DNA from: CAYVSF01 sp046482855
GTDB taxonomy: Bacteria; Bacteroidota; Bacteroidia; Bacteroidales; UBA12077
NCBI GenBank assembly: GCA_046482855.1
Contig: JAWOEH010000226.1
Span: 1-8,888, forward strand
Direction: 5' to 3'
Length of the DNA stretch: 8,888 nucleotides
Part shown: piece after piece, positions 1 to 5,898 of the stretch
How positions within the stretch are numbered: position 1 is the first letter of the stretch
Layout: each line of letters starts with the position of its first letter
Translations under genes and position numbers: made by a program
Notes under the pieces: model-generated
Database searches by the model: none
Told to the model about the DNA's origin: nothing
The model's input: only the letters and a program-made list of their open reading frames with translations

Positions 1-390
1 TCTACTAACCTATGCGGGTTGGCCAGGTTGGCTTGCGCGCCATGCGTTGGGGTGAATGGCCAATCGCTTGTATTTTTTATAAGGCAGCTTGCTTGGCTTA
101 TCTGAAAATACAGGGATTGGACAGAGCGGGTTGAAGCATAAGCCAACCTTGATTTTTTGGTACTTTTTCATTAAGGAAAAAGTACAGGAAACCCACAAGT
201 AGAACTAAAGGGATAGAATTTCGACATCCGCAATTATTTTGTAAGAGTAGAAGTGAAAATTTAGTAAATGAAACTTGCTTTTGACATAGAATTCGGCATC
301 TATCAAGAATTTGCCCGTTGGACTGTGGAGGCAGACAAGGTGCTTACTTTTTAAATAGCAATGCCTTTCTGTGATTTTTCGATAGCGGTA
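1..390. other. Left-hand spacer without a convincing gene
   Basis: No recognisable gene is seen here. A minus-strand reading frame of 62 codons spans 10-198, but its product (basic, proline- and cysteine-rich, no family resemblance) looks like read-through of a non-coding repeat, and it runs across the palindrome at 160-185. A minus-strand frame covering roughly 220-420 is open, without a good start, and contains the peptide GKFLIDAEF, which echoes KFLIDADGK in the glutathione peroxidase gene of this window. It runs into the terminator hairpin and is probably not a gene. The stretch is AT-rich and most likely intergenic DNA with dispersed-repeat material. Confidence 0.5.
160..185. repeat. Palindromic repeat-like element (10-bp arms)
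   Basis: GTACTTTTTC at 160-169 and GAAAAAGTAC at 176-185 are perfect inverted copies around the 6-base spacer ATTAAG. The flanking TTG..GG and AGGAAACCC give the element a fixed-looking context. From general familiarity, short palindromes built on a GTACTTTTT core are common as dispersed intergenic repeats in Bacteroidota genomes; only one copy is visible here, so the repeat status is inferred. It could also act as a hairpin or weak terminator. Confidence 0.5.
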
Positions 391-431
391 AAATAAAAAG
401 GGGGTGGCTACGTGCCAACCCCTTTTTATTT
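391..431 (-). terminator. Rho-independent terminator of the AhpD-like gene
   Basis: Arms 391-408 and 414-431 form an 18-bp stem with a single mismatch (404 against 418) and a 5-base loop (409-413). The core is GC-rich (GGGGGTGGC against GCCAACCCC), with A-runs on one side and T-runs on the other, so it can work in both directions. It begins 17 bases past the stop codon of the leftward gene at 448-783, exactly where that gene's terminator is expected. Confidence 0.88.
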
Positions 432-447
432 CCGGTTAATTGCCCGA

Positions 448-783
448 TTACATCATCTCTTTCATCGCCTTGTAAGCTTTGTCGCCATATACAATTGAAG
501 GTCCGCCTCCCATCACAACAGCTACACCAATGGTTTCCACAATCTCCTCTTGTGTAGCTCCGGTTTCAAGGGCAGCTTTCACATGACAGGCAATACACCC
601 TTCACAACGAATGGTAATAGCAATACCCAGGGCGATTAACTCTTTCTGCTTTGCGGTCAAAGCGTTATCTTTGCCTGTGGCTTTGTGCATGGTTACAAAC
701 CCTTCGGCTATACCGGGATTTTCCTTTGATAGAATTCCTATAAAGTTCGATACATCTTTCGCTTGATCTTCAAAATTTGCCAT
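448..783 (-). CDS. Carboxymuconolactone decarboxylase / AhpD-like family protein
   Basis: A 111-residue single-domain protein of the CMD/AhpD superfamily, the usual length for the short stand-alone members. These are small helical thiol proteins; AhpD itself recycles the alkyl hydroperoxide reductase system, whereas most short homologues have no proven substrate, so a cytoplasmic disulfide/peroxide redox role is inferred. The proton-relay layout of AhpD is preserved: E48, then C60-x2-C63, then H67 four residues after the second cysteine, matching AhpD E118, C130, C133 and H137 in spacing. The following helix (AALETGAT-x2-EIVETIG) and the GGGPS-x-VYG turn near residues 91-99 are typical. An additional cysteine, C66, sits directly before H67, where relatives I recall have an aromatic residue. 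The start follows an A/T-rich leader (ATTAAACTAAATAATT) typical of the phylum, and no upstream partner gene is evident. The family call is firm; the exact role is unknown. Confidence 0.93.
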   Translation of the reverse strand: MANFEDQAKDVSNFIGILSKENPGIAEGFVTMHKATGKDNALTAKQKELIALGIAITIRCEGCIACHVKAALETGATQEEIVETIGVAVVMGGGPSIVYGDKAYKAMKEMM

Positions 784-1475
784 AATTATTTAGTTTAATG
801 TTCAACTTAATGAGCATGTTACAATCTGTGTGTAGTAACATTTTCCCCTTGTGGTTGTTTGTGGTGCTGCCATGTTGTAAAACATATTGTATGAATCAGG
901 TACGCAAATGCCATATTGTGTGTATGAAAAGTTGTACTTGAAATGCTTTTGCATACCCTTCGTTGGCAGTTTACCGCCATCCCACAGAAATAGCTTGTCC
1001 CCAACCTGCATGCAAAACATTGTGCTTTTGGAAAAGGAGGATTGAATGTTGGCAACTATGAGAATAGCCATAATGCCTGAATTGTTCGGATATAAAAGAT
1101 ATACGATTTCTGTTTTCGTCTGGTTGCAGGGCATAATGGGGCGTTGTGTGGAAAGATCTTCATAGTCAATGCGTTTTGATGATTTTTTCTTAGATTTACT
1201 ATCCCTATTGTCCGGAGAAATTTGGTTTCACCTGTTTAGATTGCTTCGGTTCTCTCACAAAGAATTGCTTCTATTGGATTTGACAGGGGGGGTGGGGTTG
1301 CCGATTATTGCGAACATAGGGAAGCAATCTGTTTTTTTACAAGAAAACCAATGTTCGATAATATTAAAAACACACAGGTATTGAGCGAATAACACATTAA
1401 GAAAAAAGGCGCGTTAGCGCTCTAATCTTCGTAGATAAATATAGGGGATAACATAGAAGGGGCGTAGCCCTGATA
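784..1475. other. Long spacer, no supported gene
   Basis: About 690 bases upstream of the AhpD-like gene. A minus-strand frame of 110 codons (802-1134) ends 18 bases before that gene's start and has passable codons, but its product is rich in Cys, Met, Tyr and Thr, has no recognisable motif, and overlaps a second open frame (819-1055). A plus-strand frame of 71 codons (1169-1384) is Leu/Phe-rich and also unconvincing. A G-run (seven G, T, four G) lies at 1286-1297. Short hairpins occur near 1409-1421 (GCGC-GTTA-GCGC) and 1460-1470 (GGGC-GTA-GCCC); such motifs are often part of dispersed intergenic repeats in Bacteroidota, though no second copy is seen here. The promoter of the AhpD-like gene should lie near 800-900, but I could not pick a clear box. 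Confidence 0.5.
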
Positions 1476-1706
1476 TCAGAATATAAAACCTATAAGCCTG
1501 GGCCACGTTATTTTCATCTGTTTAAAGTGCTTTTTGTAGCGGTTATAAGTGAAACAAATGCTGAAATAGAGTTCGTTAAGGTTCCCGAAGCCAAAGAGTA
1601 CCGCGAATCCCTTATAATAGGCGATAAGCAAGCCCGTGTCACCAGCCCAAACTACAGGCTTGTCATAAATCGTGTTTAGGAGGATCTTCCCGCAACCGAA
1701 CTGCCC
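1476..1706 (-). pseudogene. Probable decayed gene remnant, 3' part only
   Basis: A minus-strand frame is open for 76 codons between an in-frame TGA (1707-1709) and the stop at 1476-1478, with no ATG near its beginning. It reads like real protein: segments such as LNTIYDKPVVWAGDTG, YYKGFAVLFGFGNLNELYF and CFTYNRYKKHFKQMK combine aromatic and hydrophobic strands with a basic end, and codon choice (AAC, TAC, GGC, TTC, AAG) is coding-like. The aromatic pattern and final GFIF would suit the last strands of an outer-membrane beta-barrel or a membrane-associated protein, but I do not recognise the family. The upstream side is lost: about 40 bases later the plus-strand lipoprotein gene begins, and no other minus-strand frame continues it. 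The complementary strand is also partly open (tail ending NYRLVINRV), so a plus-strand fragment is the alternative. Most likely it is a leftover of a deleted gene. Confidence 0.42.
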
Positions 1707-1748
1707 TCATAATCATCTTACCAAATAACAAACATAGGAAACAAGCGT

Positions 1749-2165
1749 ATGAACAGAGCAGCCATCTTCCCAAATCTATTTTACCTGCTTGTAGGAATTC
1801 TTTTGTTACTGCCGGCATGCGAGGGAGACGATCTTGCCACCCGGTTGCCCGATGACGGCTATTACACCGGTACTTTCTACGCCCCCGATTATCACATTGA
1901 GCAAGATTCCGTGTTTCTGACTATTTCCAATGGGTATTATCGTTGCGATACCCGGCTTCCCTATAATTTTGGTGCCGGACGCCTGGAAGTAACAGGTACC
2001 ACCTTCAACTTTGTCGATACCCTGTTCTTTGCCATTCCTGCCATGTATATCACCGGATTTGCTTTAAGTGGCGAGTACGCCTTTCAAGTCAACGGGAGGG
2101 AGTTGCTACTGGAAAAGGCTCAAGGAAGCGGAAAGCTGAGGTACCAATTATTTAAGGAAGAATAG
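1749..2165 (+). CDS. Small lipoprotein of unknown function
   Basis: A 138-residue protein with a lipoprotein signal peptide. The N-terminus NRAAIF gives one positive charge, a hydrophobic run follows at about residues 10-21, and the lipobox L-P-A-C places the lipidated cysteine at C24. Residues after it are E-G-D-D. Acidic residues just behind the lipid cysteine are part of the Bacteroidota surface-export signal, so outer-membrane anchoring, possibly facing outside, is inferred. The mature part (about 115 residues) is short beta-strands rich in Tyr, Phe and Thr (DGYYTGTFY, DSVFLTIS, GTTFNFVDTLFF), resembling small lipocalin-like or beta-sandwich lipoproteins. I see no catalytic motif and cannot name a family. 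It stands alone: about 250 bases separate it from the antiporter gene, and a remnant lies behind it on the other strand. The ATG is the only sensible start, since it sits directly before the signal sequence. Confidence 0.85.
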   Translation: MNRAAIFPNLFYLLVGILLLLPACEGDDLATRLPDDGYYTGTFYAPDYHIEQDSVFLTISNGYYRCDTRLPYNFGAGRLEVTGTTFNFVDTLFFAIPAMYITGFALSGEYAFQVNGRELLLEKAQGSGKLRYQLFKEE

Positions 2166-2249
2166 AGGCCTAACAATTACCAGCCAATTTTTATCCAGTA
2201 TTTCGGATCTTACCTTACCGGGTTTACTCCGAGGGTGATAGTTTTTTTG

Positions 2250-2302
2250 TATTTTTGGTGAGTGGAGGAAAGTGAACTATTCCACCAGAAATTGTACCTT
2301 TG
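2250..2302 (+). promoter_or_regulatory. Candidate promoter region of the antiporter gene
   Basis: Two matches to the Bacteroidota -7 consensus TAnnTTTG lie upstream of the antiporter start: TATTTTTG at 2250-2257 and TACCTTTG at 2295-2302. Neither has a clean TTTG box at the expected distance upstream (a TTTA at 2223-2226 is the nearest), so this is weak. Either would give a 5' leader of roughly 110-165 bases before the ATG at 2422. Confidence 0.25.
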
Positions 2303-2421
2303 TTTTCGGCTACGGACGATATGCTATAGGGTGTAGCCAATTGCCGATAGTGAACAGTTTCCGGATTTTCCTGTTTTGTTTACACACCAGAGTGCCGGGT
2401 TACATAAATAAACGAACCAGT

Positions 2422-4404
2422 ATGCATTTACCATTACTTCAGGATATCCTCATCCTTTTAGGTTTTTCAGTGATTATTGTTTTTGTGCTTCAGCGATTGA
2501 AGCTACCCTCCATAATTGGTTTTTTGATTACCGGAGTTATTATTGGGCCCTATGGGTTAAGTCTGGTAAAGGCTGTGGAGCAGGTGGAGGTATTGTCAGA
2601 GGTGGGGATTATTCTGTTGCTCTTTGTTATTGGTATGGAGCTGTCCATTAAACAGTTAAGTTCTATAAAGCGCACGGTTTTTATTGGTGGTTTTATACAG
2701 GTGGGAATAACTGTGCTTGTCTCAGCTGTTATCTATCTTTTTTTGGGGCATACGTGGGGCGAATCTGTCTTTATTGGCTTTCTTTTTTCCCTATCCAGTA
2801 CTGCAATTGTACTTAAAACCCTGCAAAACCGCAATGAAATTACGGCACCCCATGGCCGAAATGCGCTGGCAATATTAATTTTTCAGGACATCATTGTGGT
2901 ACCCATGATGCTTATTACGCCTTTAATGGCCGGGGAATCCTCAAATTTGATGCTGAGTATTCTCTCACTCTTATTAAAATCGGCAGTAGTGTTGCTCATC
3001 ACCTTTCTGGGGGCGAAATACATTGTGCCCAGGTTGATGCATGCGGTGGCAAAAACCAGGAGCAAAGAGTTGTTTTTGTTGGTTACCATTACTTTGTGTT
3101 TTGCCATTGCATTTCTAACTTCCGAAGCAGGATTATCATTAGCCTTGGGTGCTTTTTTGGCCGGGTTAATTATCTCGGAATCCGAGTATAGCTACCAGGC
3201 AACAAGTGTTATTCTTCCCTTTCGCGAGTTGTTTACCAGTTTCTTCTTCATCTCTGTGGGGATGCTGCTGGATTTGAGCTTTTTTATCAACAACCTACCG
3301 ATTATTGGGGTGTTGCTATTGGTCGTATTTGTCTTAAAAACGTTGATTGTATCCTTTGCTGTGGCCGTACTGAAATACCCCACCCGAACCGTCTTACTCA
3401 CCGGATTGTCGCTTTTTCAGGTGGGCGAATTTGCTTTCATTCTCTCAAAAGTGGGAATGAACTACAATTTGCTGGATGCCCATACCAATCAGTACTTTTT
3501 GTCGGTTTCCATTGTATCCATGATACTTACACCTATTGTTATTATTTTTGCTGAGAAGATTACGCATAAGTTTATGGGCATTGCCAAACTTGTTGGAATG
3601 GATACCGCTTTTCGTTCCGGTGTAACCCTGGAGTCATCCGACCAAAAAAAATTAACCAACCACCTGGTGATTATCGGCTATGGCATTAATGGCACCAATC
3701 TGGCCCGGGCAGCCGCCGCCAGTCAAATTCCCTATGTGGTTGTGGAGATGAATGCCGAAACCGTCAGACGTGAAAGAGAACGGGGCATTCCTATACTTTT
3801 TGGCGATGCCACGCAGGAACATATTCTTGAAACCGTTGATTTGGCAAACGCCCGAAGTGCTGTTATTGCCATCTCCGATAGCAGAGCCATAAGAATCATT
3901 ACCAAAACAATACGATCTTTCTCCGAGTCACTCTACCTGGTGGTGCGTACCCGGTATGTTAAAGAAACCTCTGAGTTAATTGCCCTGGGAGCCGACGAGG
4001 TGATACCTGAGGAGTATGAAACCTCCGTTCAGATCTTTTCACATGTGCTTAAAAATTTCCTGGTGCCGGAAGACGACATCGATCAACTTATCAAAAAAGT
4101 AAGAGTCGATAATTATCGCCTGTTTAATGATGAAAAGAAACGACCGGATAGCTTTAAGCCCAGGAATTTGCCCGATTTTAATATTACCTGCCTTCGGATA
4201 ACCACCGACAGTACAAAGTTGCTGCGGAAACCGCTCAAGGAATTGAATATAAGAGCTAAATATGGTGTCAATATTTTGGGGATTTCGCGTAAAAATGAGA
4301 TGCTGGAGACGGTACAACCCAACGAAGTACTAAAGCATGACGATATCCTTTATATTCAGGGCAGTCAGAGCAATATTGAGCAATTTCATAAGCTCATAAA
4401 ATAA
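2422..4404 (+). CDS. CPA2-family cation (K+/Na+):proton antiporter with RCK (TrkA-N/TrkA-C) domains, KefB-like
   Basis: An inner-membrane monovalent cation/proton exchanger of the KefB/KefC type. Residues 1 to about 385 form the Na+/H+-exchanger domain with about 12 membrane segments; landmarks are KLPSIIGFLITGVIIGP, the transport motif FQDIIVVP (D156), LGAFLAGLIISESEY and FFFISVGMLLDL. A cytoplasmic TrkA-N domain starts near residue 414 with the NAD-binding GYGING turn (G419-x-G421-x2-G424). A TrkA-C domain occupies about 586-660. KefC itself lacks TrkA-C and carries an acidic SDIEPF regulatory loop; here the equivalent loop reads TSVILPFRELF, so glutathione-adduct gating as in KefC is not supported, and nucleotide or ligand control through RCK is more likely. 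The frame is open upstream to a GTG at 2272 (710 residues), but those 50 residues are Cys-rich and unlike the family, while MHLPLLQDILILLGF is the standard N-terminus, so the ATG at 2422 is preferred (660 residues). The next gene faces it; no clear terminator was found in 4405-4647. Confidence 0.93.
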   Translation: MHLPLLQDILILLGFSVIIVFVLQRLKLPSIIGFLITGVIIGPYGLSLVKAVEQVEVLSEVGIILLLFVIGMELSIKQLSSIKRTVFIGGFIQVGITVLVSAVIYLFLGHTWGESVFIGFLFSLSSTAIVLKTLQNRNEITAPHGRNALAILIFQDIIVVPMMLITPLMAGESSNLMLSILSLLLKSAVVLLITFLGAKYIVPRLMHAVAKTRSKELFLLVTITLCFAIAFLTSEAGLSLALGAFLAGLIISESEYSYQATSVILPFRELFTSFFFISVGMLLDLSFFINNLPIIGVLLLVVFVLKTLIVSFAVAVLKYPTRTVLLTGLSLFQVGEFAFILSKVGMNYNLLDAHTNQYFLSVSIVSMILTPIVIIFAEKITHKFMGIAKLVGMDTAFRSGVTLESSDQKKLTNHLVIIGYGINGTNLARAAAASQIPYVVVEMNAETVRRERERGIPILFGDATQEHILETVDLANARSAVIAISDSRAIRIITKTIRSFSESLYLVVRTRYVKETSELIALGADEVIPEEYETSVQIFSHVLKNFLVPEDDIDQLIKKVRVDNYRLFNDEKKRPDSFKPRNLPDFNITCLRITTDSTKLLRKPLKELNIRAKYGVNILGISRKNEMLETVQPNEVLKHDDILYIQGSQSNIEQFHKLIK

Positions 4405-4647
4405 TCCGTTGAATAACGAAAGGAGAGGGGCGCTGGTTAACCGTTTTTGTGATTAAATGTAAGGCTGATTTTCCCGAAGTAGATAGGAATTATGGGAGTA
4501 TGCCTGATTTTTACATAACCTGAACCTTTTGTAACAGTCACCTGTAAGCATCCATTTTGCTTGTGTATCTGTGATTTTTACTGGAAATAGCTTGAAATTA
4601 CAGGAAGTACCAACGCGTCTCCGCCCTAAAATACCAATGTCTGTTTG

Positions 4648-5121
4648 TTACGTGTTGAGCATCTTTTTCAGGGATTTCCCTATTTTCTCGGGTTTTGTGT
4701 AGGGCGAAAATCTTTTTACAGGCTTGCCATCGGCATCTATCAGGAATTTGGTAAAGTTCCACTTCACACGCTTGCCAAAGGTGCCCCCTAACTTATCTTT
4801 TAAGTACTGAAAGATCGGGTGGGCATCGGGGCCATTCACATCAACTTTGGCAAACATGGGGAAGGTTACGCCGTAATTTAGCAGGCACCCTTCCGATAGG
4901 GATTTTTCATCTCCCGGTTCCTGATTGGCAAATTGATTACAGGGGAAACCTAACACAACAAACCCTTTCTCCTTGTAGGTTTCATAAAGCTTCTCCAGGC
5001 CCTCGTATTGTGGCGTAAGTCCGCATTTGCTGGCCGTGTTCACCACCAGCAGAACGTTTCCTTTGTAGGTGTCCAGGCTTATCTCTTCGCCCTGCAGGCT
5101 TCTGGCTGTAAACTGATGCAC
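4648..5121 (-). CDS. gpx: Glutathione peroxidase family, thioredoxin-dependent Cys type
   Basis: A 157-residue thiol peroxidase of the glutathione peroxidase fold that reduces H2O2 and organic hydroperoxides. The catalytic residue is cysteine, not selenocysteine: C33 in NTASKCGLT. The rest of the tetrad is present: Q67 in NQEPG after FPCNQF, and W121-N122 in KWNFTKF. A second cysteine, C79 in EGCLLNYGVTFP, sits where yeast and plant GPx enzymes keep the resolving cysteine, so reduction by thioredoxin rather than glutathione is expected. The length matches the short monomeric GPx class, which lacks the tetramer loop. There is no signal peptide, so it is cytoplasmic. An in-frame TGA lies five codons upstream, fixing ATG 5121 as the first start. 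It is the second gene of a leftward pair, 22 bases after the DoxX gene. No obvious hairpin terminator was found downstream. Confidence 0.96.
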   Translation of the reverse strand: MHQFTARSLQGEEISLDTYKGNVLLVVNTASKCGLTPQYEGLEKLYETYKEKGFVVLGFPCNQFANQEPGDEKSLSEGCLLNYGVTFPMFAKVDVNGPDAHPIFQYLKDKLGGTFGKRVKWNFTKFLIDADGKPVKRFSPYTKPEKIGKSLKKMLNT

Positions 5122-5143
5122 TTTTTGTTTCAGGGTGTGCCGG

Positions 5144-5593
5144 TTACGCCTTTTTTCTGTTTACCCAAGCCTTATAGGCACCTGTGGCCCACAATGCCCA
5201 CACCACCAATACAGGCTGAAAAAACAGCCGGATGAGCCTTGCAGTATCGCTGTTTAGCCCAAATGCATCGGTTTGGTTTACATATTGGGCAATATTTCCC
5301 GGAAAGATCAGTACGAAAAATAGCGCTGCTGCCCAGCCTGTTAACGCTTTCCATTTTGTCAGGATCACCAACGACAGCCCTAAGGCAAGCTCTGCAATCC
5401 CCGAGACGATTACCACTAAATTGGCCGACAAAGGCAGCCAGTCGGGTACCTGGGCGGTAAATTCCAGGCGTGAAAAGGTCAGGTGACTAGTGCCGGTATA
5501 GAGCAAAAATACGCCCAGCAAAATCCGGAATACCGTGCGTACCCCGTTTGTTTTTGTGCCGTAGCTCCACTTTGGGAAGATGTTTGTTTTCAT
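5144..5593 (-). CDS. DoxX family inner-membrane protein
   Basis: A 149-residue membrane protein with four predicted helices, at about residues 19-38, 59-78, 84-105 and 120-140. DoxX hallmarks are LLGVFLLYTGTSHL in the first helix, SGIAELALG (E68) in the second, LIFPGNIAQY in the third (compare FPANI in relatives) and RLFFQPVLVVWALW in the fourth; the C-terminus is basic (NRKK). In mycobacteria a DoxX protein works with superoxide dismutase and a thiosulfate sulfurtransferase in a membrane oxidoreductase complex; other members are quinone-linked or unassigned, so the biochemical role here is open. It is the first gene of a two-gene leftward unit with the peroxidase, which argues for a role in peroxide or thiol stress at the membrane. 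ATG 5593 gives a typical short N-terminal tail before helix 1. A TATAAT reads leftward at 5612-5617, close upstream, but without a matching partner box. Confidence 0.92.
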   Translation of the reverse strand: MKTNIFPKWSYGTKTNGVRTVFRILLGVFLLYTGTSHLTFSRLEFTAQVPDWLPLSANLVVIVSGIAELALGLSLVILTKWKALTGWAAALFFVLIFPGNIAQYVNQTDAFGLNSDTARLIRLFFQPVLVVWALWATGAYKAWVNRKKA

Positions 5594-5898
5594 ACCTTAC
5601 AAGTTATGAAAATTATAGCGTATTGCAAGCATGTATGGGTAAATACTATTGGACTTGGGGTATTTGGGAAGATCCTCTGGTTCCTCATTTCCAATAGCAG
5701 GCCCCACGTGCTGGCATGCTTGTGCTGTTTTATTCTCTGAGCGGAAACGCCTTTGTTTTCGCGAATACAGGCTTTTGGAAACAGCTGCCGGAGTACTTTT
5801 TTTTTACAGCGCTGTAACTTCCTTATCTATACAGCCGTCTTAAAACGACTCTTCCAAAGAAGATCATTACATCCGTTTAACCATAATCACTATTTACA
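5594..5898. other. Divergent spacer between DoxX operon and hydrolase
   Basis: These 305 bases must hold the promoters of both the leftward DoxX-peroxidase unit and the rightward hydrolase. Short plus-strand frames (for example 5649-5843 from a TTG) are open but their products (Cys/Ser-rich, no motif) look spurious. Visible structure is a 14-base palindrome at 5804-5817, a run of nine T just before it (5797-5805), and one copy of the motif GGAAGATCCTC at 5668-5678 that recurs in two other spacers of this window. Confidence 0.6.
5804..5817. promoter_or_regulatory. Perfect 14-base palindrome, possible operator
   Basis: TTACAGCGCTGTAA is fully self-complementary and lies 81 bases upstream of the hydrolase ATG, directly after a T-run, in the divergent spacer. 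Dimeric regulators bind such sites, and its position would allow control of either flanking gene. No regulator gene is adjacent, so this is only a candidate. Confidence 0.3.

Noticed and set aside
10..198. Minus-strand frame of 62 codons at the left edge
   Set aside because: It spans the palindrome at 160-185 and reads as translated repeat rather than a protein.
802..1134. Minus-strand frame of 110 codons ending 18 bases before the AhpD-like start
   Set aside because: Placement would suit an operon partner, but the product is Cys/Met/Tyr-rich with no motif or domain, and another frame overlaps it. More likely the upstream leader of the AhpD-like gene.
1286..1297. G-run as a phase-variable tract
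   Set aside because: It is interrupted by a T and lies in no supported gene or promoter, so slippage would have no visible target.
1169..1384. Plus-strand frame of 71 codons rich in Leu and Phe
   Set aside because: It crosses a G7-T-G4 run, has no recognisable start context or family pattern, and its hydrophobicity follows from T-rich DNA.
448..5593. AhpD-like, antiporter, peroxidase and DoxX genes as one stress-defence island
   Set aside because: They lie on alternating strands with long spacers and separate terminators; only the DoxX-peroxidase pair shows linkage, so a single system is not supported.
5612..5617. TATAAT reading leftward upstream of the DoxX gene
   Set aside because: No -35-like partner at proper spacing, and Bacteroidota use a different promoter consensus (TTTG / TAnnTTTG).
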